From Ptiloglossa arizonensis (Eukaryota; Arthropoda; Insecta; Hymenoptera; Colletidae): DNA of 64,000 bases. The stretch's first letter is position 1, and each line of letters starts with the position of its first letter. Positions 1 to 12,210 of the stretch are shown here, piece after piece. Where the stretch lies: positions 1-64,000 of the forward strand of contig NW_027479445.1 in the NCBI RefSeq assembly GCF_051014685.1. Direction: 5' to 3'. Made by a program: the position numbers and the translations under genes. Below the pieces are notes generated by a model. It ran no database searches and was not told where the DNA came from. It worked only from the letters and a program-made list of their open reading frames with translations.

Positions 1-1412
1 GTTAAGCGTTTAGAGCAGCAGAAGTGCGAAAAATTTGTTGTGTTCTCAACCATTTCTTAGCTTCAAACTCCCATATCTCGCGAACGGATTGACCAAACCC
101 AAAAATTCCTATTGCGTCTGAAAGTAGAAACTCGTACGATAACAACTGTATGTGTCTTTTTTCCCAAGGCCATTCTGGTTAAGCGTTTGGAGCAGCTGAA
201 ATGCGCAAAATTTGTTGCCTTCTCAACCATTTCTTAGCTTCCAACTCTCATATCGCGCGAACGGATTTACCAAACCCAAAAATTTCTATTACATCTGAAA
301 GTAGAAGCTCGCCCGGTTACAACGGTATGTGTATTTTTCCCTAGGCCATTCTGGTTAAGCGTTGGGAGCAGCAGAAGTGCGAAAAATTTGTTGTTTCCTC
401 AACCATTTCTTATCTTCAAACTCCCACATCTCGCGAACGGATTGATCAAACCCAAAAATTCATACTACATCCGAAAGTAGAAACTCGCCCGATTACAACG
501 GTATGTGTATTTTTTCCCTAGGCCATTCTGGTTAAGAGTTTGGAGCAGCAGAAGTGCGAAAAATTTGTTGTGTTCTCAACCATTTCTTAGCTTCAAACTC
601 CCATATCTCGCGAACGGATTGACCAAACCCAAAAATTCCTATTGCGTCTGAAAGTAGAAACTCGTACGATAACAACGGTATGTGTATTTTTTCCCAAGGC
701 CATTCTGGTTAAGCGTTTGGAGCAGCAGAAGTGCGAAAAATTTGCTGTTTCCTCAACCACATCTTAGCTTCTAACTCACACATCTCGCGAACGGATTGAT
801 CAAACCCAAAAGTTCCTACTACATCTGAAAGTAGAAGCTCGCCCGGTTACAACGGTATGTGTATTTTTCCCTAGGCCATTCTGGTTAAGCGTTTGGAGCA
901 GCAGAAGTGCGAAAAATTTGTTGTTTCCTCAACCACATCTTAGCTTCAAACTCACACATCTCGCGAACGGATTGATCAAACCCAAAAGTTCCTACTACAT
1001 CTGAAAGTAGAAGCTCGCCCGGTTACAACGGTATGTGTATTTTTCCCTAGGCCATTCTGGTTAAGCGTTTGGAGCAGCAGAAGTGCGAAAAATTTGTTGT
1101 CTCCTCAACCATTTCTTAGCTTCAAACTCCCACATCTCGCGAACGGATTGATCAAACCCAAAAATTCCTACTACATCTGAAAGTAGAAACTCGCCCTGTT
1201 ACAAAGGTATGTGTATTTTTTCCCTAGTCCATTCTGGTTAAGCGTTTGGAGCAGCAGAAGTGCGAAAAATTTGTTGTTTCCTCAACCACATCTTAGCTTC
1301 AAACTCACACATCTCACGAACGGATTGATCATACCCAAAAGTTCCTACTACATCTGAAAGTAGAAGCTCGCCCGGTTACAAGGGTATGTGTATTTTTCCC
1401 TAGGCCATTCTG
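1..1412 (+). repeat. Leading monomers M1-M8, partial HOR
   Basis: Eight monomers start at 1, 178, 354, 531, 708, 884, 1060 and 1237. M1 has 'tttagag' and a 'gtcttttttccc' tail. M2 has 'cagctgaaatgcgc', 'atcgcgcg' and 'ggttac'. M3 has 'catactacatccg'. M5, M6 and M8 share a 'ttcctcaaccacatc' block and a five-T tract (176 bp). The order M4-M8 recurs at 36965 onward inside the 41-mer HOR, and M1-M3 recur at 14690, 16281, 20171 and 58727. This stretch is therefore a fragment of longer repeats continuing to the left of the window. Confidence 0.85.
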
Positions 1413-2120
1413 GTTAAGCGTTTGGAGCAGCAGAAGTGCGAAAAATTTGTTGTCTTCTCAACCATTTCTTAACTTCAAACTCCCACATCTCGCGAACGGA
1501 TTGATCAAACCCAAAAATTCCTACTACATCTGAAAGTAGAAACTCGCCCGATTACAAAGGTATGTGTATTTTTTCCCTAGTCCATTCTGGTTAAGCCTTT
1601 GGATCAGCAGAAATGCGAAAAATTTGTTGTCTTCTCAACCATTTCCTAGCTTCAAACTGCCACATCTCGCGAACGGATTGACCAATCCCAAAAATTCCTA
1701 CTATATCTGAAAGTAGAAACTCGCCCGATTACACAGGTATGTGTATTTTTTCACTAGGCTATTCAGGTTAAGCGTTTGGAGCAGCAGAAGTGCGAAAAAT
1801 TTGTTGACTTCTCAAGCATTTCTTATCTTCAAACTCCCATATCTCGCGAACGGATTAACCAAACCCAAAAATTCCTGCTGCATCTGAATGTGGAAACTCG
1901 CCCGATTACAACGGTGTGTATATTTTCTCCCTAGGCCGTTCTGGTTAAGCGTTTGGAGCAGCAGAAGTGCGAAAAATTTGTTGTCTTCTCAACCATTTCT
2001 TAGCTTCAAACTCCCATATCTCGCGAACGGATTGACCAAACCCAAAAATTCCTATTGCGTCTGAAAGTAGGAACTCATACGATAACAACGGTATGTGTAT
2101 TTTTTCCCAAGGCCATTCTG

Positions 2121-2297
2121 GTTAAGCGTTTGGAGCAGCTGAAATGCGCAAAATTTGTTGCCTTCTCAACCATTTCTTAGCTTCCAACTCCCATATCTCG
2201 CGAACGGATTGACCAAACCCAAAAATTCCTATTGCGTCTGAATGCAGAAACTCGCCCGATTACAACGGTATGTGTATTTTTTCCCTAGGACATTCTA
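2121..2297 (+). repeat. Representative monomer (M13 subtype), 177 bp
   Basis: This monomer is used as the coordinate reference. It holds an A4T3 tract after 'gcgc' near its start and the conserved core 'tctcgcgaacggattgacc' at monomer positions 76-94. An A5T2 tract lies at 101-107, 'cgcccgattacaacgg' at 133-148 and a T6 tract at 157-162. The 6-bp palindrome TCGCGA lies at 2198-2203. The tail 'cctaggacattctag' is specific to this subtype. The neighbouring M14 pairs with it to form a dimer that recurs at 2475-2828. Confidence 0.9.
2254..2270 (-). other. CENP-B-box-like 17-mer (example copy)
   Basis: Read on the minus strand, these 17 bases match the mammalian CENP-B box consensus YTTCGTTGGAARCGGGA at 12 of 17 positions. 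They match 7 of the 9 positions considered essential for binding: CG, the central A and CGGG fit, while the two T of TTCG do not. The same site recurs at monomer positions 134-150 in many monomers. It is damaged in others, such as those with 'acaaagg', 'acacagg' or 'tacgataac'. Seven of nine is expected by chance somewhere in a 177-bp unit; 12 of 17 is less likely. Binding is not shown and the two missing T argue against a canonical box. Confidence 0.25.
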
Positions 2298-3006
2298 GTT
2301 AAGCGTTTGTAGCAGCAGAAGTGCGAAAAATTTGTTGCCTTCTCAAGCATTTCTTAGCTTCAAACTCCCATATCTCGCGAACGGATTGACCAAACTCAAA
2401 AATTCCTATTGCGTCTGAAAGTAGAAACTCATTCGATAACAACGGTATGTGTATTTTTTCCCTAGGCCATTCTGGTTAAGAGTTTGGAGCAGCTGAAATG
2501 CGCAAAATTTGTTGCCTTCTCAACCATTTCTTAGCTTCCAACTCCCATATCTCGCGAACGGATTGACCAAACCCAAAAATTCCTATTGCGTCTGAATGCA
2601 GAAACTCGCCCGATTACAACGGTATGTGTATTTTTTCCCTAGGCCATTCTGGTTAAGCGTTTGTAGCAGCAGAAGTGCGAAAAATTTGTTGCCTTCTCAA
2701 GCATTTCTTAGCTTCAAACTCCCATATCTCGCGAACGGATTGACCAAACCCAAAAATTCCTATTGCGTCTGAAAGTAAAAACTCATTCGATAACAACGGT
2801 ATGTGTATTTTTTCCCAAGGTCATTCTGGTTAAGCGTTTGGAGCAGCTGAAATGCGCAAAATTTGTTGCCTTCTCAACCATTTCTTAGCTCCCAACTCCC
2901 ATATCTCGCGAACTGATTGACCAAACCCAAAAATTCCTACTGGGTCTGAATGTAGAAACTCCCCCCGATTACAACGGTATGTGTATTTTTTCCCTAGGCC
3001 ATTCTG

Positions 3007-3184
3007 GTTAAGAGTTTGGAGCACCAGAAGTGCGAAAAATTTGTTGCCTTCTCAAACATTTCTTAGCTTCAAACTCCCGCATCTCGCGAACGGATTGATC
3101 AAACCCAAAAAATTCCTACTACGTCTGAAAGTAGAAACTCGCCCGATTACAAAGCTATGTGTATTTCTTCCCTAGTCCATTCTG
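3007..3184 (+). repeat. M18 monomer, 178 bp, with A6 tract
   Basis: This subtype carries 'gagtttggagcaccag', 'tctcaaacatttc', 'cccgcatctcgcg', a six-A tract in 'cccaaaaaattcc' and the tail 'gtatttcttccctagtcc'. The extra A makes it 178 bp. Very close copies occur in the 23-mer HOR (around 7078, 9733 and 13804), the 41-mer HOR (around 39440, 46694 and 48464), at 55718 and in the 15-mer HOR (around 61026 and 63680). It is a convenient marker for HOR phase. A short open frame crosses it, but nothing suggests it is translated. Confidence 0.85.
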
Positions 3185-5484
3185 GTTAAGCGTTTGGATC
3201 AGCAGAAATGCGAAAAATTTGTTGTCTTCTCAACCATTTCTTAGCTTCAAACTGCCACATCTCGCGAACGGATTGACCAATCCCAAAAATTCCTACTATA
3301 TCTGAAAGTAGAAACTCGCCCGATTACAACGGTATGTGTATTTTTTCCCTAGGCCATTCTGGTTAAGAGTTTGGAGCAGCAGAAGTGCGAAAAATTTGTT
3401 GTGTTCTCAACCATTTCTTAGCTTCCAACTCCCATATCTCGCGAACGGATTGACCAAACCCAAAAATTCCTATTGCGTCTGAATGCAAAAACTCGCCCGA
3501 TTACAACGGTATGTGTATTTTTTCCCTAGGCCATTCTGGTTAAGCGTTTGTAGCAGCAGAAGTGCGAAAAATTTGTTGCCTTCTCAAGCATTTCTTAGCT
3601 TCAAACTCCCATATCTCGCGAACGGATTGACCAAACCCAAAAATTCCTATTGCGTCTGAAAGTAAAAACTCATTCGATAACAACGGTATGTGTATTTTTT
3701 CCCAAGGCCATTCTGGTTAAGCGTTTGGAGCAGCTGAAATGCGCAAAATTTGTTGCCTTCTCAACCATTTATTAGCTTCCAACTCCCATATCTCGCGAAC
3801 GGATTGAGCAAACCCAAAAATTCCTGGTGCGTCTGAATGTAGAAACTCGCCCGATTACAACGGTATGTGTATTTTCTCCCTAGGCCATTCTGGTTAAGCG
3901 TTTGGAGCAGCAGAAGTGCGAAAAGTTTGTTGCCTTCTCAACCATTTCTTAGCTTCAAACTCCTATATCTCGCGAACGGATTGACCAAACCCAAAAATTC
4001 CTGCTGCGTCTGAATGTAGAAACACGCCCGATTACAACGGTATGTGTATTTTTCCCTAGGCCACTCTGGTTAAGCGTTTGGAGCAGCAGAAGTGCGAAAA
4101 ATTTGTTGTCTTCTCAACCATTTCTTAGCTTCAAACTCCCGCATCTCGCGAACGGATTGATCAAACCCAAAAAATTCCTACTACGTCTGAAAGTAGAAAC
4201 TCGCCCGATTACAAAGGTATGTGTATTTCTTCCCTAGTCCATTCTGGTTAAGCGTTTGGATCAGCAGAAATGCGAAAAATTTGTTGTCTTCTCAACCATT
4301 TCTTAGCTTCAAACTGCCACATCTCGCGAACGGATTGACCAATCCCAAAAATTCCTACTATATCTGAAAGTAGAAACTCGCCCGATTACACAGGTATGTG
4401 TATTTTTTCACTAGGCTATTCAGGTTAAGCGTTTGGAGCAGCTGAAATGCGCAAAATTTGTTGCCTTCTCAACCATTTCTTAGCTTCCAACTCCCATATC
4501 TCGCGAACGGATTGACCAAACCCAAAAATTCCTATTGCGTCTGAATGCAGAAACTCGCCCGATTACAACGGTATGTGTATTTTTTCCCTAGGCCATTCTG
4601 GTTAAGCGTTTGTGGCAGCAGAAGTGCGAAAAATTTGTTGCCTTCTCAAGCATTTCTTAGCTTCAAACTCCCATATCTCGCGAACGGATTGACCAAACCC
4701 AAAAATTCCTATTGCGTCTGAAAGTAAAAACTCATTCGATAACAACGGTATGTGTATTTTTTCCCAAGGCCATTCTGGTTAAGCGTTTGGAGCAGCTGAA
4801 ATGCGCAAAATTTGTTGCCTTTTCAACCATTTCTTAGCTCCCAACTCCCATATCTCGCGAACTGATTGACCAAACCCAAAAATTCCTACTGGGTCTGAAT
4901 GTAGAAACTCCCCCGATTACAACGGTATGTGTATTTTTTCCCTAGGCCATTCTGGTTAAGAGTTTGGAGCACCAGAAGTGCGAAAAATTTGTTGCCTTCT
5001 CAAACATTTCTTAGCTTCAAACTCCCATATCTCGCGAACTGATATACCACACCCAAAAATTCCTGCTGCGTCTGAATGTAGAAACTCGCCCGATTACAAC
5101 GGTATGTGTATTTTTTCCCTAGGCCGTTCTGGTTAAGCGTTTGGGGCAGCAGAAGTGCGAAAAATTTGTTGTCTCCTCAACCATTTCTTAGCTTCAAACT
5201 CCCACATCTCGCGAACGGATTGATCAAACCCAAAAATTCCTACTACATCTGAAAGTAGAAACTCGCCCTATTACAAAGGTATGTGTATTTTTTCCCTAGT
5301 CCATTCTGGTTAAGCGTTTGGAGCAGCAGAAGTGCGAAAAATTTGTTGTTTCCTCAACCACATCTTAGCTTCAAACTCACACATCTCACGAACGGATTGA
5401 TCAAACCCAAAAGTTCCTACTACATCTGAAAGTAGAAGCTCGCCCGGTTACAAGGGTATGTGTATTTTTCCCTAGGCCATTCTG

Positions 5485-8139
5485 GTTAAGCGTTTGGAGC
5501 AGCAGAAGTGCGAAAAATTTGTTGTCTTCTCAACCATTTCTTAGCTTCAAACTCCCACATCTCGCGAACGGATTGATCAAACCCAAAAATTCCTACTACA
5601 TCTGAAAGTAGAAACTCGCCCGATTACAAAGGTATGTGTATTTTTTCCCTAGTCCATTCTGGTTAAGCCTTTGGATCAGCAGAAATGCGAAAAATTTGTT
5701 GTCTTCTCAACCATTTCCTAGCTTCAAACTGCCACATCTCGCGAACGGATTGACCAATCCCAAAAATTCCTACTATATCTGAAAGTAGAAACTCGCCCGA
5801 TTACACAGGTATGTGTATTTTTTCACTAGGCTATTCAGGTTAAGCGTTTGGAGCAGCAGAAGTGCGAAAAATTTGTTGACTTCTCAAGCATTTCTTATCT
5901 TCAAACTCCCATATCTCGCGAACGGATTAACCAAACCCAAAAATTCCTGCTGCATCTGAATGTGGAAACTCGCCCGATTACAACGGTGTGTATATTTTCT
6001 CCCTAGGCCGTTCTGGTTAAGCGTTTGGAGCAGCAGAAGTGCGAAAAATTTGTTGTCTTCTCAACCATTTCTTAGCTTCAAACTCCCATATCTCGCGAAC
6101 GGATTGACCAAACCCAAAAATTCCTATTGCGTCTGAAAGTAGGAACTCATACGATAACAACGGTATGTGTATTTTTTCCCAAGGCCATTCTGGTTAAGCG
6201 TTTGGAGCAGCTGAAATGCGCAAAATTTGTTGCCTTCTCAACCATTTCTTAGCTTCCAACTCCCATATCTCGCGAACGGATTGACCAAACCCAAAAATTC
6301 CTATTGCGTCTGAATGCAGAAACTCGCCCGATTACAACGGTATGTGTATTTTTTCCCTAGGACATTCTAGTTAAGCGTTTGTAGCAGCAGAAGTGCGAAA
6401 AATTTGTTGCCTTCTCAAGCATTTCTTAGCTTCAAACTCCCATATCTCGCGAACGGATTGACCAAACTCAAAAATTCCTATTGCGTCTGAAAGTAGAAAC
6501 TCATTCGATAACAACGGTATGTGTATTTTTTCCCTAGGCCATTCTGGTTAAGAGTTTGGAGCAGCTGAAATGCGCAAAATTTGTTGCCTTCTCAACCATT
6601 TCTTAGCTTCCAACTCCCATATCTCGCGAACGGATTGACCAAACCCAAAAATTCCTATTGCGTCTGAATGCAGAAACTCGCCCGATTACAACGGTATGTG
6701 TATTTTTTCCCTAGGCCATTCTGGTTAAGCGTTTGTAGCAGCAGAAGTGCGAAAAATTTGTTGCCTTCTCAAGCATTTCTTAGCTTCAAACTCCCATATC
6801 TCGCGAACGGATTGACCAAACCCAAAAATTCCTATTGCGTCTGAAAGTAAAAACTCATTCGATAACAACGGTATGTGTATTTTTTCCCAAGGTCATTCTG
6901 GTTAAGCGTTTGGAGCAGCTGAAATGCGCAAAATTTGTTGCCTTCTCAACCATTTCTTAGCTCCCAACTCCCATATCTCGCGAACTGATTGACCAAACCC
7001 AAAAATTCCTACTGGGTCTGAATGTAGAAACTCCCCCGATTACAACGGTATGTGTATTTTTTCCCTAGGCCATTCTGGTTAAGAGTTTGGAGCACCAGAA
7101 GTGCGAAAAATTTGTTGCCTTCTCAAACATTTCTTAGCTTCAAACTCCCGCATCTCGCGAACGGATTGATCAAACCCAAAAAATTCCTACTACGTCTGAA
7201 AGTAGAAACTCGCCCGATTACAAAGCTATGTGTATTTCTTCCCTAGTCCATTCTGGTTAAGCGTTTGGATCAGCAGAAATGCGAAAAATTTGTTGTCTTC
7301 TCAACCATTTCTTAGCTTCAAACTGCCACATCTCGCGAACGGATTGACCAATCCCAAAAATTCCTACTGTATCTGAAAGTAGAAACTCGCCCGATTACAA
7401 CGGTATGTGTATTTTTTCCCTAGGCCATTCTGGTTAAGAGTTTGGAGCAGCAGAAGTGCGAAAAATTTGTTGTGTTCTCAACCATTTCTTAGCTTCCAAC
7501 TCCCATATCTCGCGAACGGATTGACCAAACCCAAAAATTCCTATTGCGTCTGAATGCAAAAACTCGCCCGATTACAACGGTATGTGTATTTTTTCCCTAG
7601 GCCATTCTGGTTAAGCGTTTGTAGCAGCAGAAGTGCGAAAAATTTGTTGCCTTCTCAAGCATTTCTTAGCTTCAAACTCCCATATCTCGCGAACGGATTG
7701 ACCAAACCCAAAAATTCCTATTGCGTCTGAAAGTAAAAACTCATTCGATAACAACGGTATGTGTATTTTTTCCCAAGGCCATTCTGGTTAAGCGTTTGGA
7801 GCAGCTGAAATGCGCAAAATTTGTTGCCTTCTCAACCATTTATTAGCTTCCAACTCCCATATCTCGCGAACGGATTGAGCAAACCCAAAAATTCCTGGTG
7901 CGTCTGAATGTAGAAACTCGCCCGATTACAACGGTATGTGTATTTTCTCCCTAGGCCATTCTGGTTAAGCGTTTGGAGCAGCAGAAGTGCGAAAAGTTTG
8001 TTGCCTTCTCAACCATTTCTTAGCTTCAAACTCCTATATCTCGCGAACGGATTGACCAAACCCAAAAATTCCTGCTGCGTCTGAATGTAGAAACACGCCC
8101 GATTACAACGGTATGTGTATTTTTCCCTAGGCCACTCTG
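5485..8139 (+). repeat. 15-monomer deletion variant of the 23-mer HOR (copy 2)
   Basis: The order follows copy 1 from M9 to M23 and then jumps directly to an M9-type monomer at 8140, so the eight monomers equivalent to M24-M31 are missing. The unit is 2,655 bp, which is 15 monomers. M24 and M9 have the same first half, so the exchange probably fell within about the first 70 bases of that monomer. In-register loss of whole monomers is what unequal exchange within the array would give. Confidence 0.88.
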
Positions 8140-11100
8140 GTTAAGCGTTTGGAGCAGCAGAAGTGCGAAAAATTTGTTGTCTTCTCAACCATTTCTTAGC
8201 TTCAAACTCCCACATCTCGCGAACGGATTGATCAAACCCAAAAATTCCTACTACATCTGAAAGTAGAAACTCGCCCGATTACAAAGGTATGTGTATTTTT
8301 TCCCTAGTCCATTCTGGTTAAGCCTTTGGATCAGCAGAAATGCGAAAAATTTGTTGTCTTCTCAACCATTTCCTAGCTTCAAACTGCCACATCTCGCGAA
8401 CGGATTGACCAATCCCAAAAATTCCTACTATATCTGAAAGTAGAAACTCGCCCGATTACACAGGTATGTGTATTTTTTCACTAGGCTATTCAGGTTAAGC
8501 GTTTGGAGCAGCAGAAGTGCGAAAAATTTGTTGACTTCTCAAGCATTTCTTATCTTCAAACTCCCATATCTCGCGAACGGATTAACCAAACCCAAAAATT
8601 CCTGCTGCATCTGAATGTGGAAACTCGCCCGATTACAACGGTGTGTATATTTTCTCCCTAGGCCGTTCTGGTTAAGCGTTTGGAGCAGCAGAAGTGCGAA
8701 AAATTTGTTGTCTTCTCAACCATTTCTTAGCTTCAAACTCCCATATCTCGCGAACGGATTGACCAAACCCAAAAATTCCTATTGCGTCTGAAAGTAGGAA
8801 CTCATACGATAACAACGGTATGTGTATTTTTTCCCAAGGCCATTCTGGTTAAGCGTTTGGAGCAGCTGAAATGCGCAAAATTTGTTGCCTTCTCAACCAT
8901 TTCTTAGCTTCCAACTCCCATATCTCGCGAACGGATTGACCAAACCCAAAAATTCCTATTGCGTCTGAATGCAGAAACTCGCCCGATTACAACGGTATGT
9001 GTATTTTTTCCCTAGGACATTCTAGTTAAGCGTTTGTAGCAGCAGAAGTGCGAAAAATTTGTTGCCTTCTCAAGCATTTCTTAGCTTCAAACTCCCATAT
9101 CTCGCGAACGGATTGACCAAACTCAAAAATTCCTATTGCGTCTGAAAGTAGAAACTCATTCGATAACAACGGTATGTGTATTTTTTCCCTAGGCCATTCT
9201 GGTTAAGAGTTTGGAGCAGCTGAAATGCGCAAAATTTGTTGCCTTCTCAACCATTTCTTAGCTTCCAACTCCCATATCTCGCGAACGGATTGACCAAACC
9301 CAAAAATTCCTATTGCGTCTGAATGCAGAAACTCGCCCGATTACAACGGTATGTGTATTTTTTCCCTAGGCCATTCTGGTTAAGCGTTTGTAGCAGCAGA
9401 AGTGCGAAAAATTTGTTGCCTTCTCAAGCATTTCTTAGCTTCAAACTCCCATATCTCGCGAACGGATTGACCAAACCCAAAAATTCCTATTGCGTCTGAA
9501 AGTAAAAACTCATTCGATAACAACGGTATGTGTATTTTTTCCCAAGGTCATTCTGGTTAAGCGTTTGGAGCAGCTGAAATGCGCAAAATTTGTTGCCTTC
9601 TCAACCATTTCTTAGCTCCCAACTCCCATATCTCGCGAACTGATTGACCAAACCCAAAAATTCCTACTGGGTCTGAATGTAGAAACTCCCCCGATTACAA
9701 CGGTATGTGTATTTTTTCCCTAGGCCATTCTGGTTAAGAGTTTGGAGCACCAGAAGTGCGAAAAATTTGTTGCCTTCTCAAACATTTCTTAGCTTCAAAC
9801 TCCCGCATCTCGCGAACGGATTGATCAAACCCAAAAAATTCCTACTACGTCTGAAAGTAGAAACTCGCCCGATTACAAAGCTATGTGTATTTCTTCCCTA
9901 GTCCATTCTGGTTAAGCGTTTGGATCAGCAGAAATGCGAAAAATTTGTTGTCTTCTCAACCATTTCTTAGCTTCAAACTGCCACATCTCGCGAACGGATT
10001 GACCAATCCCAAAAATTCCTACTGTATCTGAAAGTAGAAACTCGCCCGATTACAACGGTATGTGTATTTTTTCCCTAGGCCATTCTGGTTAAGAGTTTGG
10101 AGCAGCAGAAGTGCGAAAAATTTGTTGTGTTCTCAACCATTTCTTAGCTTCCAACTCCCATATCTCGCGAACGGATTGACCAAACCCAAAAATTCCTATT
10201 GCGTCTGAATGCAAAAACTCGCCCGATTACAACGGTATGTGTATTTTTTCCCTAGGCCATTCTGGTTAAGCGTTTGTAGCAGCAGAAGTGCGAAAAATTT
10301 GTTGCCTTCTCAAGCATTTCTTAGCTTCAAACTCCCATATCTCGCGAACGGATTGACCAAACCCAAAAATTCCTATTGCGTCTGAAAGTAAAAACTCATT
10401 CGATAACAACGGTATGTGTATTTTTTCCCAAGGCCATTCTGGTTAAGCGTTTGGAGCAGCTGAAATGCGCAAAATTTGTTGCCTTCTCAACCATTTATTA
10501 GCTTCCAACTCCCATATCTCGCGAACGGATTGAGCAAACCCAAAAATTCCTGGTGCGTCTGAATGTAGAAACTCGCCCGATTACAACGGTATGTGTATTT
10601 TCTCCCTAGGCCATTCTGGTTAAGCGTTTGGAGCAGCAGAAGTGCGAAAAGTTTGTTGCCTTCTCAACCATTTCTTAGCTTCAAACTCCTATATCTCGCG
10701 AACGGATTGACCAAACCCAAAAATTCCTGCTGCGTCTGAATGTAGAAACACGCCCGATTACAACGGTATGTGTATTTTTCCCTAGGCCACTCTGGTTAAG
10801 CGTTTGGAGCAGCAGAAGTGCGAAAAATTTGTTGTCTTCTCAACCATTTCTTAGCTTCAAACTCCCGCATCTCGCGAACGGATTGATCAAACCCAAAAAA
10901 TTCCTACTACGTCTGAAAGTAGAAACTCGCCCGATTACAAAGGTATGTGTATTTCTTCCCTAGTCCATTCTGGTTAAGCGTTTGGATCAGCAGAAATGCG
11001 AAAAATTTGTTGTCTTCTCAACCATTTCTTAGCTTCAAACTGCCACATCTCGCGAACGGATTGACCAATCCCAAAAATTCCTACTATATCTGAAAGTAGA

Positions 11101-12210
11101 AACTCGCCCGATTACACAGGTATGTGTATTTTTTCACTAGGCTATTCAGGTTAAGCGTTTGGAGCAGCTGAAATGCGCAAAATTTGTTGCCTTCTCAACC
11201 ATTTCTTAGCTTCCAACTCCCATATCTCGCGAACGGATTGACCAAACCCAAAAATTCCTATTGCGTCTGAATGCAGAAACTCGCCCGATTACAACGGTAT
11301 GTGTATTTTTTCCCTAGGCCATTCTGGTTAAGCGTTTGTGGCAGCAGAAGTGCGAAAAATTTGTTGCCTTCTCAAGCATTTCTTAGCTTCAAACTCCCAT
11401 ATCTCGCGAACGGATTGACCAAACCCAAAAATTCCTATTGCGTCTGAAAGTAAAAACTCATTCGATAACAACGGTATGTGTATTTTTTCCCAAGGCCATT
11501 CTGGTTAAGCGTTTGGAGCAGCTGAAATGCGCAAAATTTGTTGCCTTTTCAACCATTTCTTAGCTCCCAACTCCCATATCTCGCGAACTGATTGACCAAA
11601 CCCAAAAATTCCTACTGGGTCTGAATGTAGAAACTCCCCCGATTACAACGGTATGTGTATTTTTTCCCTAGGCCATTCTGGTTAAGAGTTTGGAGCACCA
11701 GAAGTGCGAAAAATTTGTTGCCTTCTCAAACATTTCTTAGCTTCAAACTCCCATATCTCGCGAACTGATATACCACACCCAAAAATTCCTGCTGCGTCTG
11801 AATGTAGAAACTCGCCCGATTACAACGGTATGTGTATTTTTTCCCTAGGCCGTTCTGGTTAAGCGTTTGGGGCAGCAGAAGTGCGAAAAATTTGTTGTCT
11901 CCTCAACCATTTCTTAGCTTCAAACTCCCACATCTCGCGAACGGATTGATCAAACCCAAAAATTCCTACTACATCTGAAAGTAGAAACTCGCCCTATTAC
12001 AAAGGTATGTGTATTTTTTCCCTAGTCCATTCTGGTTAAGCGTTTGGAGCAGCAGAAGTGCGAAAAATTTGTTGTTTCCTCAACCACATCTTAGCTTCAA
12101 ACTCACACATCTCACGAACGGATTGATCAAACCCAAAAGTTCCTACTACATCTGAAAGTAGAAGCTCGCCCGGTTACAAGGGTATGTGTATTTTTCCCTA
12201 GGCCATTCTG
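8140..12210 (+). repeat. 23-monomer higher-order repeat, copy 3
   Basis: A full 4,071-bp unit in the same order as 1413-5484. M24 ('cccgcatctcgcg', A6) is present after 10795, followed by M25, M26 with M27 ('tttgtggcag'), M28 ('gccttttcaacc'), M29 and the M30/M31 pair. By eye, differences from copy 1 are scattered single bases. Confidence 0.9.

Larger units (their letters stand above)
1413..5484 (+). repeat. 23-monomer higher-order repeat, copy 1
   Basis: Twenty-three monomers (M9-M31) start at 1413, 1590, 1767, 1944, 2121, 2298, 2475, 2652, 2829, 3007, 3185, 3362, 3539, 3716, 3893, 4069, 4247, 4424, 4601, 4778, 4955, 5132 and 5309. The same order restarts at 5485. This copy is 4,072 bp, one base longer than the others because M17 (from 2829) has one extra C in its C-run near 2962. 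Landmarks are M10 ('cctttggatcagcag', 'ttcactaggctattcag'), M18 ('ggagcaccag', 178 bp, A6 tract), M23 ('aaaagtttg') and M29 ('gatataccacaccc'). Confidence 0.9.

Noticed and set aside
2981..3175. Open frame of 64 codons, repeated near-identically at 7052, 9707, 13778, 39414, 46668, 48438, 61000 and 63654 and as the C-terminal part of a longer frame at 55662
   Set aside because: It is a by-product of the repeat. The monomer is 177 bp (3 x 59), so a frame open in one monomer stays in phase in the next. The copies track the M18 subtype, have no gene context, and frame is lost wherever a 176- or 178-bp monomer occurs.
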